A DNA stretch of 64,000 nucleotides from positions 42,690,984 through 42,754,983 of the forward strand of contig OY744544.1 in assembly GCA_963556195.1 (NCBI GenBank), read 5' to 3'. The notes beneath the pieces are model-generated. The model worked only from the letters and a program-made list of their open reading frames with translations. It had not been told where the DNA came from and did not search any database. The translations under genes were made by a program, and so were the position numbers. Shown here one piece after another: positions 10,873-24,059 of the stretch (position 1 is its first letter; every line of letters begins with the position of its first letter). The DNA is from Sepiola atlantica (Eukaryota; Mollusca; Cephalopoda; Sepiida; Sepiolidae).

Positions 10873-11824
10873 GTCTCCATGGCATTTTTTAAATGATATA
10901 TCGTGTTTTTTATCCGCATTATATAATCTTACATATATATATGTAGGACACTTGAACTTCTTGCCTTTTCATGCATTTCACTATTAATGTCTAATACACT
11001 TTTCACTTCTAAAACAAATATATTATATGTAGAGAGAATACCCAGACCCTTTGTATTTCCCAAATTAATGTCTAATAACCTTTTTACATTTCACTGAATT
11101 TTCTATTATCTTGACAACACAAACCATTGCATTCATAAATATATGCTTTAAATCATTTTATTGCTCTTAATCCACAATTGACTGTTATATATTTTTTTAT
11201 ATTTTCTTTTAAATAAAGTGAATAAAAAAAGTGAATTAAAATTCTTGTTTTTCTCATCTTCAATCACTTTGTGTTGCATATCATCCCATAAATGCGGGTC
11301 GTAACAGAGGATCATAAAATAGTTCTGTGATCATTTTTACCACCAAATGTTCAAGTCTGAACGAAATTGTGCTTTTACTAACCATAACCATAACCCAAAG
11401 ATAAAGATATTTGATTAATCATCAATTTTAACTAAGTATAAAGTGTTTGCTGAAAAGAAGAAAAAGCAATTTCTACTTTTATTATTAGCCAATGGAGAAT
11501 ACAATCTTCTACTTTTGGAAACCTAAAATATATCTAAATTCCACCCAGAACCAGATATTCTCTTTCTTGACTGGCTTTCAAGGTCAGCAGACATGGTTTG
11601 CCCGGTTCTCCATCTTAAGATGACATTCACAACTCAGACATTGTTTCACTTGTACATCATTCATTGCATATTTCTATTTATTTACCCTGACAATACATAT
11701 TCTTTATTGATTGTGTTGGGACAATTAATGTAACTAGGCATGTGATTTTTACTCACTTCGTGTACCATGTTTAGTAAACATTTCTTACGTTTATCCTTGA
11801 CAAACTGTATCTGTGAGAATAAGA

Positions 11825-11855
<31 letters not shown>

Positions 11856-12639
11856 AATACAACTGTTTCTTAATTATTACTCTCTTTTTACCTTTCTTCT
11901 GACTGCCAAGTGTTATCTACGATGACAAAACATTAAAAATAGTGACTGCCTGTCTGGAAAGAAACCCAAATACGTGGTCGCTACAAAAATGTAGAAACAG
12001 AGTATCAAATATTCAAATTCTTCAAACCACGGAGCAGAAATTGCAGTTCTTTTTGCACACATCAGAAAATCTCTTCATTTAATTTTACCCCAAATCTGCC
12101 AAAATCAAAAATAAAAATGCAGCATATTTCGACCCCCCTCACCGCCAAGGGGCTGAAAATGGCCCCAAATGGTCAAATATATGCAATTTTTCACAAATAC
12201 TGAAACATTAGTTTTGGCTCCAAATCAACCAAACGGTGTAATCATTGTATATAATATTATTATATATTATTTAAGTGTTTGTGATCATAAAATGTGACCA
12301 CAGGTTTTAAAACTGTTTGTGTGTTTATACTCTAAAAGAACAATACACATTGTGTATATGTGTATACATGAGAGGGAGAGACAGTGAGTGCAGTTGATGA
12401 GGGAGGGAGACGGTTTACAATATCATTCACAATATCAAAAATAATACATGCATGTGTGCGTGCTTGACCTGTGTGATAGCCATAACAACAATACATAAAA
12501 CGAAAACGGTGAACAAAACTTACACTAAAAACAAACAAGGGAAATACATAAAAAAAATGAATGCATACACATATGTATGTGTGTGTTTGGAATGTTGAAA
12601 CAATAACATATGTAAAAAATATATAATGGAATTATTCTT

Positions 12640-12693
12640 ATTTTGCTCTTTGCTGATGTTTTGTTATAACAAAACATCAGCAAAGAGCAAAAT
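12640..12693. repeat. Perfect 54-bp palindrome
   Basis: ATTTTGCTCTTTGCTGATG… is followed without spacer by its exact reverse complement, centred between 12666 and 12667. It is not next to an (AT)n tract and no larger element is recognised. Confidence 0.9.
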
Positions 12694-13521
12694 CACTAAG
12701 ATGCCCTGGGCCACATCGTCAGTTGTGAGCCTGAGATTATTAAGGGTTTTGAGTTTTGCAACATTATACCTTTTCACACAGGCGACCCAGGTGCTAGTTA
12801 CAAAAATGAAAAACATTCTAACGGAATTATTTAAAAAAAAAAAATTTTTTTTTTTAAATGGCTGACAAAAAAAATCTACTTATGGATTTTCTAGCAAACA
12901 TTTTGTCCAATCAGAGACCAGTAAGATTTAAATAATGCTCTCCATAAAATATGGTTGGCTCATATTTATTACGATTTCAATTTCAATATACCAAATAGTT
13001 ATGTTGAGCAGAGTAACGTATATACGTGCATGCAATGTGTGTGTGTATGCAGCCTACCTACATGCATCAGGCATCATTCCTTTTAAACTTGTGAGCTCTA
13101 ATGCACATATATATTGCATGAAAGTACATGTGCATTTATTACTTTGAAAATGCTGATAATACAGAAATATGTTATTACATATGAAAATCTACATTATCCC
13201 ATTATATATGTTTTCTAGTTTTATTCTTTCAACTTTCCGCATGGTTTGATCTTGTATCCATTCTTTTAAAAACACACACACACACACATATAGACTGTAC
13301 AATATAGAAAACAAATATACAAATAATTCCTAAAAATACATATATAAAATAAAACATAATTAAAAGCAAATAACAAAGTTTTTTTTTTTAAATGACAAGA
13401 ATTTTAGGTAAAATCAATTTAAAAAAATTTTTTGTAAACAAGTTATAACTTGGAATGTAAGACTTAAAAAAAAATGCTCTTAAATGGATAAAATAGATAA
13501 CGAACCAGAGGAAAGGAAAAA

Positions 13522-13620
13522 AATCAAAAGAAAAAAGAAAGAAAATTAAAAGAAAAAAATCAAAAGAAAAAGAAAGAAAATTAAAAGAAAAAGAAAGAAA
13601 ATTAAAAGAAAAAGAAAGAA
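13522..13620. repeat. Purine-rich minisatellite
   Basis: About five copies of an 18-26-bp unit AAATTAAAAGAAAAAGAAAG. All purine except T. Confidence 0.85.
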
Positions 13621-13846
13621 AATGGCCGCAGTTACAGTGTTTGTTTTATAAAAAAATCGAGAATAGTCATTGGCATTTTAAAATGTAAAGTTTCTCTCGG
13701 CCATTAAAAGTATCTGGTCAGAGTTTAACACTATTTGCAGGTTTAGGTAATAAAATGAAATTTATTTTACAGAAATATGTGAGGTAGACAGTTTAAAAAG
13801 TTGACACTAAAAAAACAGACAAGGCAAAATACAGACTAAAATAAAA

Positions 13847-13848
<2 letters not shown>

Positions 13849-13886
<38 letters not shown>
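13849..13886. repeat. (AT)n microsatellite
   Basis: About 19 AT units. Confidence 0.95.
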
Positions 13887-13888
<2 letters not shown>

Positions 13889-15404
13889 CACAAGGGTTAT
13901 TTTGAATGACTGTAAAAGAAACATGACTGTGAAACATAAATAATTAAGAGAAAAAGAAAAATAGTTCATCATAAAACTTGTATGAAATTGAAAAAAATAA
14001 AACAATTTTTTTTATATGACTAAATGATTGGAAACAATAAAAAACTGATCATTTTTAGCCGAGAAAATAAATTTGAAAATAATGACAAAATAAAAATAAA
14101 ATAACAAATAAATGTTCAATTTTGACATGGAAAAACTTCAGAGAAAATAAAAAATAAAAACAATTTTATGCATCTGAAAAACATTCTTGATGTTTTTCAC
14201 ATTGGTGCCACCATTTTGGTAGTTAGAAAATTCACTTTAGTCAACATCACTACATAAACTCAAATATTACAACAGTTTTAAAAAACAATGTTTATCTTAC
14301 AATCTTTAAAAGTAATGAGAAAATAAATTCAATTTTAGTCAATTTTTTTTTAAAATAAATACAAATTTTATAAATGTTTAAACATTTTTCATCTTCAATC
14401 TTTAAAAAATAATAAAATAAAAAAAAATTTAATGAATTAAAATGCGAATTTACATTTGGATGGGTATCCTCATCTTGGTTATAGGCATATCATGTTGACC
14501 ACTATAATTTTGTGAAAAAGAAAAAAAAAAGACCAATACACTCCTCTCAAGAATTTACACTAAGCATGAGAAACTTACAACCGGAGCACAAACCAACCCA
14601 CCTGTGGAAATGTTTAAGGAAGATGACATTTTGATTTAAGAAAGAAAATCTTCATAAAAGGTCTTTGAAAAGTCTTCAATAACTGTGTGAACTTTATATT
14701 AACTCAATTGTAATATTAAATCAGAGCCACTTCAGCCACTAAACGTTTGGCCAGATTGTCATCTATTGCCAGTCACGGAATGAATGACTTGGACAAAGGA
14801 CTTATCTTTATATAATGAATGCTTGCCCGGCTAGTCAGCAGAAATTTCTACAGAATGTGCTGAAGAGACCTCAGCTATTAGACACCAAAACTTTAGCGCC
14901 TCATCACATATGGAGGAAGAAATCAGTGACTGATACATTTTTGTTGCACAGTTTTTATTTCACAAAGGGTCACTAGAGCGATAAATCTACAGCAAATGAT
15001 CACAGAAGGTGCATCTGCATTTCAAAATGGCCGAAAGCTGCAACACACACTTAGAGATGTGCATGACATTTCATCAAGATATCAATTTCATTCTGACAAA
15101 AAGTTGTTGGTACAATTACGTGAATCACAAGGACCAGAAGTTCAAATTCATATTTGTGTGACAATATTCAATCATAAAATGTCATCAAACCCGAATAGAA
15201 TGACTATTTTTTTTATATTAAAACATATACAGAATTTACTTTCTTTAAAAAACACTTCCAGTTATGCAGGTCTAACCCTAACCCGAAGATAATTAACTCT
15301 ATAGGAAGATAAAAATAACTAAGCAAACATTTATTGATTATATAATAACGAAAAATGGAGGTTTATGTTGCAGTCATAATACATGTTTGAAAATCATCCA
15401 TCTT

Positions 15405-15560
15405 CCTCTAGGACCAATTCAGAAAGTTTAGTTCAATTCCGAACAACCTTGGCTAATCCATTTGTTGTAATGGCATTGTATTCAGAGTTCAAATCTGATC
15501 GGATCTACAACGTTCACGCACTAATAGCCTTGGGAAAGGTATGAACCAACAATTTACCCC
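15405..15560. repeat. Dispersed repeat, copy 1
   Basis: Shares TTTGTTGTAATGGCATT, then TTCAAATCTGATCGGATCT and AAACCAACAATTT-like ends with 31850-32000, at roughly 70 percent identity by eye. No coding. Family unknown. Confidence 0.6.
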
Positions 15561-15631
15561 CTCAGTTATGAGTAGAATAGCAACTTGTGTTCATCTGATC
15601 GTATACAATGAATTGTTTGTAATTGGTATTG

Positions 15632-15705
15632 TTTCAATCAGCCCATTTGGAACAATGATTAGAGTGTTTACTAATAGGCTGGGAGACTGGGGTTCGATTC
15701 TCAGT
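15632..15705 (+). repeat. tRNA-like SINE head
   Basis: Box-A-like TTGGAACAATGATTAGAG is followed at tRNA spacing by box B GGGGTTCGATTCTC. The acceptor stem does not pair, so this is a SINE head or tRNA pseudogene, not a working tRNA. The following 200 bp (to about 15900) may be its body. Confidence 0.5.
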
Positions 15706-15973
15706 TGAGTCATACTAAAGATTGAAAAAAAAATGGTATGTGATGAAACTTTACTTGTGAAACACTCAGCATTATAAAGTGTGGATCAAGGGTAAGTGGA
15801 GCACTCCAGAGAAAGGAGTGGCACCCTCCAGTATATCTCTGTGTAGTAGCCGATGAGAAGGGAGCCTTTGGGTCACCCTTGACTATGGTCGACCTACTTA
15901 TTATTGTTTAAACATTAAATGAACTTCTAAAAGATTGATATATTGTAAAACAGACATTTCAAATCAAACCAAT

Positions 15974-16150
15974 TTTGCTATCTATTACTAATGGAGATTT
16001 GGTATCTGTCTGTCTGAAGCCAAAATTATACTATTACTTCTATTAATGTACTATTGTACTTCTATTATCTATTACTAATGAAGATTTGGTATCTGTCTGT
16101 CTGAAGCCAAAACTATACTATTACTTCTATTAATGTACTATTATTTGATG
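15974..16150. repeat. 90-bp direct tandem duplication
   Basis: Two successive copies of ATCTATTACTAATGGAGATT, then TGGTATCTGTCTGTCTGAAG and CTATTAATGTACTATT, differing at a few bases. Confidence 0.9.
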
Positions 16151-16984
16151 CTCAATTCAGTTAACTATACTATTTCAGACTAATGTACTATCTCTCAATG
16201 CTCGATTCAGGGGCGGAGTAGTGTAGTATTTGTTCTGTTGTCATGAGACCACCTTTCCAGGCATTACCACCTCCTGAGGAGGTAATGTAGTATATGTTCT
16301 GTGGTTATGATCCTCCCAGGGATTACCTTCATTTGGGGGGGGGGTGTAGTGTTTTACTAGCAAATATATGGGAACTCTGGTCATATAATCAATAAAAGTT
16401 TGCTGAGTTATGTTTTATTTTTATATGTAGTTAAGCAATTATCTTCAGCGAGACTTACAGCCATCACTATATTATTAACATCAGGGATGTGAGTAGTCAA
16501 TAGAAAAAAAAAGCTGAAATCGAGACGAATTTCCCAACCTTGGTACCATGGCCCCCTCTGTGTGAGTATATGGAAGGGGCAGCACAAAATTAACACCAAC
16601 TTTTTTCCTAAACAATTTCAATCAGTTTCAACTACGAAATTCAAAATTAAGAGAAAGACAGAGTGCGTATGTGTATGTGGGGGAACAAGAAGTCATTCTT
16701 TGATGAAACAAAAGTCATCTAACTCCCCTACTCCATCATGAATTGCTTGAAGTCTTAGCCTTCATGGCAAAATTAATATTTTCAGTTTTCAGAAAGAACT
16801 GTTATAAGAGAGAAAAATCAGTTGTTGTTTTTTAATAAAAAAAAAAAAAAAGCGGATTTCGATCAAAAAGCTGAGAACTCACATCTATGAGAGGCTCTAT
16901 CCGCTTTTTCTGGATGAGAAAAAGTGGGATTCCACTACAAAGCTGAGCACTCCCATCCCTGTAACATATGGTTTGCCTGTTTTG

Positions 16985-17100
16985 TTTTAGAGCATATCAA
17001 CCATCTTTGATTTATTTAATATCAAATTCAATCATTTTTGGTAAAAGTTTTGATGCTTCAAGTTTATAATGTCTTCAAATATTAATTATGTATGTTTTAA
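16985..17100 (+). repeat. Single diverged unit of the 127-bp repeat
   Basis: GAGCATATCAACCATCTTTG, then TTATTTAATATCAAATTC and GATGCTTCAAGTTTATAAT, match the unit tandemly repeated at 55050-55396. Another piece is near 62710-62765. Confidence 0.65.
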
Positions 17101-17179
17101 GTGGTTTGCAGATTAATTTGCTTGGCAGAGAAGGATGCGAGGAGACCTGATTCTGGTACAAAGCATCATCAATGTTAAC

Positions 17180-17475
17180 ATAAATCTATCTTTTGAGGAA
17201 TTGTTCACTCCAATGCCTTGTTGCATGTCCACGTTCACCTGCAGAACATGTACCATTGTCGCTATCGTCTGAACAAAAGAAAAGCAGCCTTCTCTGTCCG
17301 TGTTTCTGCTCCCTGGAATAGCCTGCCAGAGAAGGTCGTAGTGCTGCCATATCCAGGTTTAAAGTCGCCTTGGACAAACATCCAGACGATATATAGATGC
17401 AATATCGCCTGTCTTTTTACATGGCTTGCTGCACTTTGCTATTTTTTTTGCCAATAAAACTGATTGATTGATTTT
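17180..17475 (+). pseudogene. Non-LTR retrotransposon 3' end, (TGATT)n tail
   Basis: An RT C-terminal tail is readable (AFSVRVSAPWNSLPEKV), with a frameshift after it. It ends CCAATAAAACTGATTGATTG, a short (TGATT) repeat as in LINEs with microsatellite tails. 5' truncated. Distinct from the 9.7-kb family, which ends in poly(A). Confidence 0.65.
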
Positions 17476-17541
17476 GTAAGTAAATAGTCTACAAATGATA
17501 GATTCTACAACAGAGCTCGACATCTCACAATCAAGTAAATG

Positions 17542-17757
17542 TAGTCCCTATTTGCCTCCCCTCAAGGGAAAAGTTAGACACAAGGTCGGTTTTTAATGTG
17601 GGGAAAATCCAGCTCCCTAAAAAGAGGCACTATGGATTGGGACAAAATTAAAAACTGCCTCAGTTCACAAGGATTTCTCTTTCACTGACCGAGGACAGAA
17701 AAAATGAAGTGTAGTATCAGAACAGATACAACACTTTGCTTCTAGTCAAAGGGCCAA
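17542..17757 (-). mobile_element. U2-snRNA-headed SINE, type I
   Basis: Read on the minus strand it starts TGGCCCTTTGACTAGAAGC, AAAGTGTTGTATCTGTTC, which aligns with the U2 snRNA 5' segment (CGGCCTTTTGGCTAAGATC, AAGTGTAGTATCTGTTC). There follow a hairpin TCTGATACTACA, GTCCTCGGTCAGTGAA, and a body ending GACCTTGTGTCTAACT, then AAATAGGGACT. About 215 bp, no ORF. Confidence 0.65.
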
Positions 17758-17775
17758 CGAAAAGTTTTTATTAAC

Positions 17776-18022
17776 CTTCTCTCTAGAAGGTCAGACACAA
17801 GGTCAAGTGTGATTTTGAAAATCCAAGTGCACTATGAGAAGCACACTCTGGCCTACAAAAATGCTTGAGCAGCCCCGTCGGCATTCCATCATCAGCAATA
17901 AACTAACCCCTTCTCAAATAGAATGTAAAGCCTGGGAAGGTGGACCTTCTAGAACTGAACAGAATGATACCTCAGCCCAACTGCAACAAAGCCATTGTCG
18001 GACTGAATGTTGGGGATGTGAA
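17776..18022 (-). mobile_element. Type II U2-SINE body, diverged and head-less
   Basis: Shares with the 39401-39755 copy, in order: CAGACACAAGGTC, the AGCCCCGTCGGCATTCC block, AATAAACTAACCCCTTCTC, the AAGCCTGGGAAGGTGGACC block, and TAGAACTGAACAG. It lies directly beside the type I copy at 17542-17757 in the same orientation. The U2 portion is not recognisable. Confidence 0.55.
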
Positions 18023-18048
18023 GTTACTCTCATACTTTTTTTTATTTA

Positions 18049-18826
18049 AATAAACTCAATGTTGGATTTATAAACATTTGTTTCGATAGGTATCATCGTA
18101 CATTAATGGGCAAAATTAAACTGAATGATATTTATTAATTAAACGCACGTTATATTTTTGGTTTACGTCTGACGCACATTTAAGTCACTTATCTGGAGCA
18201 AAAAGACCACAATGCTTCACATGCTTGGTCCGTCATTTGCAGTTTGAAAAAAAAAACAAAACGCATGCGTGGGTTGTCATGCGTCAGAACTGGCAAGAGA
18301 TGACCATGCAACTTCACAGCAAATTTTTCCATGGCTGAGTGTAACTTTGGCTGGAGTTAAAGCAGCAACAAATGAATGGGGACAATCCGATAAGAAGAAG
18401 GAGAAGGAAAAATCAAAAAAAAACATCAGTCTTTTTTGTTTATCGCAGCATTGATGTTGGGTCAAAAGGAATGCAATTGTAGATTGTGCAACTCTTGCTT
18501 CACAATAAACTCATTGTGCAGGCACCCTGTCAGAGGGTCTCCATTGTTTCTTGAGACAGAGGGGTGCCAGGCAAGAACCCGTGTTCATCCCATAAAGCTA
18601 GTTCAGAAGAAACTCCTAGTTAAATAATTGGAGATCTATTTAATTAAGTAATAACATCTAGTTTAACTAGAAAATTATTGTTATCATCATCTTCAAAAAT
18701 ACCTGCCCTCTGAGAAAAGTATTGAGAGTTGAGATGGACAACATTATTGATATAAAATGTTAACTCCATGTGAAATAAGATGGATCCCAATGACACTCTC
18801 CAAAATAAACATTTACTGATCCAACA
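18049..18826. repeat. Pair of inverted 30-bp ends 780 bp apart
   Basis: AACTCAATGTTGGATTTATA at 18051 is inverted near 18800-18826 (…GATCCAACATTGAGTT). The spacer shows no coding region. Possibly the ends of a degenerate DNA transposon; no TSD was identified. Confidence 0.35.
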
Positions 18827-19925
18827 TTGAGTTGATTTTAATAATAATATAAATTAAATGGAACTTTTATTCAAAATAAAGAATTGAACAGCTGTTATTT
18901 TCAAAATAAAAACCAATTTTGCTTCATACTAGACCCTGTTTTTGTTGGAAAATATCTCAATTTAGTACCTTTGGAACGTCTAATATCCATTGAGCTTAAC
19001 ACTTTAGTTTGACTACACAATCAAAATATATATTATACACACACACACATATATATATACTGATAGCTGAGTATCATCTTTTTGGACCGACTCAGAAGTT
19101 TTGATTTACACTTATATACAATGCTCGATGCTTTCCAAATAATCCAGGCAAATAATCTCCATGATCTACAAATGTCGGCTAATCAAGATTATTCACCACA
19201 CGTAACGAAGGAACAAAAAATGGACGTTTCCATGAAAATGCTCAATAGTAAGTTGTTTTTTTCTGTAAATCTGAAGATTCACTTGTTTTTATGAGACCTT
19301 ATTTTTGTCATAAAATATCTTAATTCATATATGTGTGCGCACACACATTTTTTAAATCAGTAATTAGGACTTTTGCCCATGTCCATAAATTGAAAACTTA
19401 AAACCTGTCAGATTAAAAGTTGCCCATGCCGCTATCACATTACATTCATTTCGACATGATCTTACCTTATTTATTGAAGTCGGCGATGAAAACTTCTTAT
19501 ACAAAGACTTGCTCCAGTCGGCCAGCTCTATAATATCTCTGGACAGTCTACTCCTTAGAAATTGGTCACTTTATTATATATTTGGTTGTCAGACAAATGC
19601 TCACCAGACAAAAGTTGAAAAATGGACAAAATATCACCACAATACAAATACATTTTTAAAAATTATATTTTTACATTTCAATTTTTTAATAATTTTTAAC
19701 ACTTTTTGCAAGTGTTTTTTTCTTGACTACAAATTTTTAAAGTATAAGCAACCATTAAATAAATTATATTTTTCTATTTAAATATTTTATAATAATCAAT
19801 TAACCATTAAAACATATAAAAAAGACAGTGTTTATGATTAAAGAGCACTTTTTAAATATTGTATTTATTTGAATAAAAGATTACCCTGTAGATTAATAAT
19901 TGGATTATTCATTAAAGACATTTTT

Positions 19926-20172
19926 AATCATCATATTCGGCTTAATATCCGTTTTGCATGCTGGCATGTGTTTGACAGCTTTTAGAAATTGACTTTCAAA
20001 CCAACCTATCTTTGCCAGGTGGTTATGTATCTCTTTCTCTTAAATCCATCCTCATCACATCCTCCCATGTTTCCTCCTACCACCTCAACTGTTCTACATC
20101 TACTAACTCAAGCACTCTCATCCATTCTTTCAATGTGACCAAACCAACAAAGTCTCCTGTCCTGCACACATG
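19926..20172 (-). pseudogene. LINE 3' end (same family as 51.0, 57.7, 62.1 kb)
   Basis: On the minus strand the segment ends CATGCCAGCATGCAAAACGG-like, then ATATTAAGCCGAATATGATG, the common 3' UTR of the family at 51030-51734. The remaining coding part is short and broken (VERMDES…, DEL…). 5' truncated. Confidence 0.6.
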
Positions 20173-22472
20173 AAAAATAAAATACCAAACCGATAGTTTC
20201 TTTAAATAAGTATCGGTTTTATTGCATTATTTTTCTTTGTTAACATTGATTTTATAAGAATTATTAGTTTTTTATTCGTTCTAAAATAAGAAACGAAAGC
20301 GAGAACTAAAAATAAAAAAATATTACTTATAAAATATAACAGAATTTGTGTTCACAAGTAATGCAGCAAAATATTGACGCATTGCAAAGCTTGCTAATAC
20401 GTGAATATAATGAAAGACGGACTCATCAAACATTTGTAGAGAGCGTGTCTCAAAAATATATAAATATAAGAGGAGACTGATTGCATGTTGTCTAAAAAAA
20501 AAAATCTCAAACAGAACTGGTCTGGATGTAGCAACGACTAACCGCATGTTGTCACAATCGTGGTTAGAATGAAAAGGGGAAGAAAGAGAGATCGACAAAC
20601 CTAATATCTCAGCAGTCAGACTGAAAAAGGGGGAAAAAGAAAATGAACTGCTGAATTACGTCTTTTATATGGCCGACCACTGGACTAAATTAGGCAATGG
20701 TTGAATCAACCAAATAGGAGACCACTGTCACATGATCTGGAACTTCACACATTAGGAAAAATGAGACCCAACAATTTCAATAAAAAAAAAATTAAAAAGA
20801 AATATATTTTCATTAATAATCTTAATATTGTATATACAAGGTAAAAAAATGCATCATTTAGATAAAAAAAATGTTGGCAGTAATTAAGGTTAATAATGTA
20901 AAAAAAAATGCTTATTAAAAATTTGCTGTCAGAAAAAATGCAAAAAAACTGACAAAGCAAAATTATTATAAAATATTTAAATGGAAAAATATAATTTATT
21001 TTGATTGCGCTGAGCTTTTGTCCATTTTTCAAAATTTTGTCCAGTCACCCATCTATTTATCTGAACCTGCTATCAGTAAGGTTAATTTAGAGAGAGTACT
21101 GTTATAGACTACAACCTTTGAGTGAGTAATAGCTCTTCTTTTATTAATGGTTTGCTGCACGATGCACATAGCATTCACTTGACTTTATGTTAGTAAAGTG
21201 ATTTGATAGTTAGAGGAAATTTTGTTGTCCGAATTAAAATGGCAACTTTGTGCAAAAACAAAGTGCGGGTGGAGTGGAGTGAAAGGAAAAGTGGATTTTG
21301 CAATACATGTGTGCCTGACCGCCGCATAACTGAGGGTCAAGAATGGAAATAGCTAAGTGCAAAAATCAGTCCAGACAAAAAGTGTAAAACAGTAGAAAAA
21401 AAAGATTTTTGTGAAATAGATATACATTTAGATTTTTTTTTTTTTAATTTTGTATTTTTATTCTAAGCCTAAAAAATAAAAAATAAGCATTATTTTACAA
21501 AAAAAAATTATCCCTTATTGCTTGAAAAATGTTAAAATAAAACACTATATATACATTTAGAGTGTTTTTAATTTTTTTTTATTTAAGGAAATGAACCAAA
21601 ACATTTATTTTCGAAAAAAAAAAAAAAAAAAAAAATCTCATTGTTTGGAAAAACAAAATACAAATGGATCTGCATTTCAATTTTTTTAAATATTTGTTTC
21701 TAGTTATTCCCTTTATTACAGTTTTACTTATTATATATATCAAACTGAATAACATTCAACATAAGCTGAGCCCCCTCACCCCCTCCATTTAGAGAAGATG
21801 TGAATGAAAGTTTTGGTTAAAGACGAGGGGGAGGGGAGCATTTTATGGTAAACTTAGATTGGAAAATTGAACCCCTTGATAAAAATTGTTATATACTACA
21901 CCCTTTATTGATAGTATACAGAAGAATTAAAAAAAATTCAAGAGCAAAAACTTTAGAATGGGGTGTATTCTTTCCCTCATAAAAACCCTTATCAAATTGA
22001 CTAATGCTTTTGCCGATTTAATCTCCAAACAGATGTGATATATGACTAAACGATTTTGATAAAAGTTCAAAATAGGATAATTTTATTTATTTTGTTTTTA
22101 TTCTCGTTTAATATTTGCATTTTTGAAAGTTTATATTTTCAAGTGTTTCTCCATAATAACATTGCCATGAAAAAAGGCATATTATTTTTTTAATCAGGCC
22201 AATTCTTCAACTAAATAGTCACATAATGAAACTTTTACAATCTCAATACCTCTATATAATCATACCGCCATAAAAGTAGTATTGTATTTTTTTAAATAGA
22301 CAAACTTTTGGCGTTAATACTCAAATAATCATAAAATTTTAAAATTTTGTTGCATTTAAATAGCAAACATGTAGTTTTGTGTTGTTTTATTTATTCATTT
22401 TTTTTTTCATTTAAAATTTTACTTATTACATAATACGATTGTCGGGTGTTGCCATGTTACTTGTACCAGGAT

Positions 22473-22592
22473 TAAACTATGGCAGCACAAAACGCTTACT
22501 ATATTTTGATGTTTAGGCACATGATAAAAATGGAAATAAAGTTCATGAACATGAAATATAGTGAGCATTTTATGCTACCATAGTTTTTCAAA
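22473..22592. mobile_element. MITE with AAACTATGGCAGCAC ends
   Basis: The left end AAACTATGGCAGCACAAAAC and the right end (inverted) AAACTATGGTAGCATAAAAT frame a 120-bp element. A relative with ends AAACTACAGCAGCATAAAAA and TTTTGTGCTTCCATAGTTTA is at 55589-55713. Confidence 0.6.
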
Positions 22593-23097
22593 TTTTAGAA
22601 TTTGGAAACATAAGATAAAACCCAAAACATTAGATATTAAATAATGGCTCAAATTAACATAGAAAAATACACATCATAAAATGTTGTAATCTAACCAAGT
22701 GAAAAACAAACATCTCAAACAGGTTTTTTTCTGTGCTCCTCCTTTGGTCTCCATTTTCTAAAAACTAAGGACTGGCATTGAGAAAGCTTTTACAGAATAG
22801 TGTTTGACATCACAAACCACTCCCAGCTATTAGCATAAACTCAATCATAAAAGTCCTGTCCTTTTTTCTCTTTTAACCTCACCCTAACAATCAGGTGGGT
22901 TTTTATGACCACTAGTCAATCAGGTTTCAGATATATTTTAGTTAAATCCTTTTTGACTGGCCTGAATTTCCCCCATTGACCTGCCTCTCCCCAGAGGGTT
23001 GGATGCTCAAGAAGGAGTGTAATACTATACAAGTATAACACTACAATTTAATAAGTTATCATTAATGTGATGCCATTTTTAGAAACTATAAAGACTC

Positions 23098-23220
23098 TAA
23101 TTACTTGCCTCCCCACAAGGGCAAAGTTAGACACAAGGTTGATTTCCAATTCATCCCCTCCCCACGAGGACTGGATGTGGCAGAAGGTTAAGCTTAATGT
23201 GGGGTATGGCGATTGTAGAA
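23098..23220 (-). mobile_element. Partial tail of type I SINE
   Basis: TTGCCTCCCCACAAGGGCAA, then AGTTAGACACAAGGTTGATT, is the 3' part of type I. The rest diverges. Similar tail-only pieces lie at 37925-38020, 41165-41265 and 57455-57560. Confidence 0.5.
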
Positions 23221-23344
23221 CATCACAAGGCCACTCAGTAATGGCCAGTGATCAGACTAATGAACTCATCAATTCAAGGAGAATAGAAAACCAGAAGAAC
23301 TGTTCTGAATTTCTGATCAAAATAAACTTTCCAAAAAAGCACAT

Positions 23345-23885
23345 ATAATATAACCCTGTATAATAAAGTATAAACTAATAAAGTATAAACTAATAAAGTA
23401 TAAACTAATAAAGTATAACCCTATATAATGTGTAAGCTGCATATAATAAAGTATAACATTAGATTAAGTATCCTTATAATAAAGTACAATGCAACATTTT
23501 GTATATTCCTAACATAATAAAGTATAACACTATAAGGTATAACAATATAAAGGTATAATCCTAATATAATAAAGTATAACATTAGATTAAGTATCCTTAT
23601 AATTAAGTACAATGCAACATTTTGTATAATCCTAACATAATAAAGTATAACAATATAAAGGTATAACAATATAAAGGTATAACAATATAAAGGTATAACA
23701 ATATAAAGGTATAACAATATAAAGGTATAATCCTAATATAATAAAATATAACACTACATAAGTATAAAATTATATAATAAAGCATAACCCTATTTATTAA
23801 AATATAACACGATTAAGTATAATCCTATATAATTAAGTATAACCCTTTATAATTGAGTATAACACTATAATACACATAAAACTAA
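23345..23885. repeat. Complex AT-rich tandem array
   Basis: A basic 13-15-bp unit (AAAGTATAAC or AAAGGTATAACAAT) is repeated throughout, with a superimposed unit of about 124 bp (ATTAGATTAAGTATCCTTAT at 23458 and again near 23582). The central part has five uninterrupted TATAAAGGTATAACAA units. Open frames here are Tyr/Ile/Leu runs from the repeat. Confidence 0.9.
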
Positions 23886-24059
23886 TAAATGAGTACAGGA
23901 TATATAATAAAACTAAAACTATATAATTCTGTATTTGATCTGTCATCACCGGCTAGTGTTTGGTTGACACAGATCACAAAAAAACGACCCAGTTCTGTCT
24001 TATGTTCATCGCATTTGCAGATTAAAACCGGTTCTAGCTTGCAAGACCACAAGGACTAT

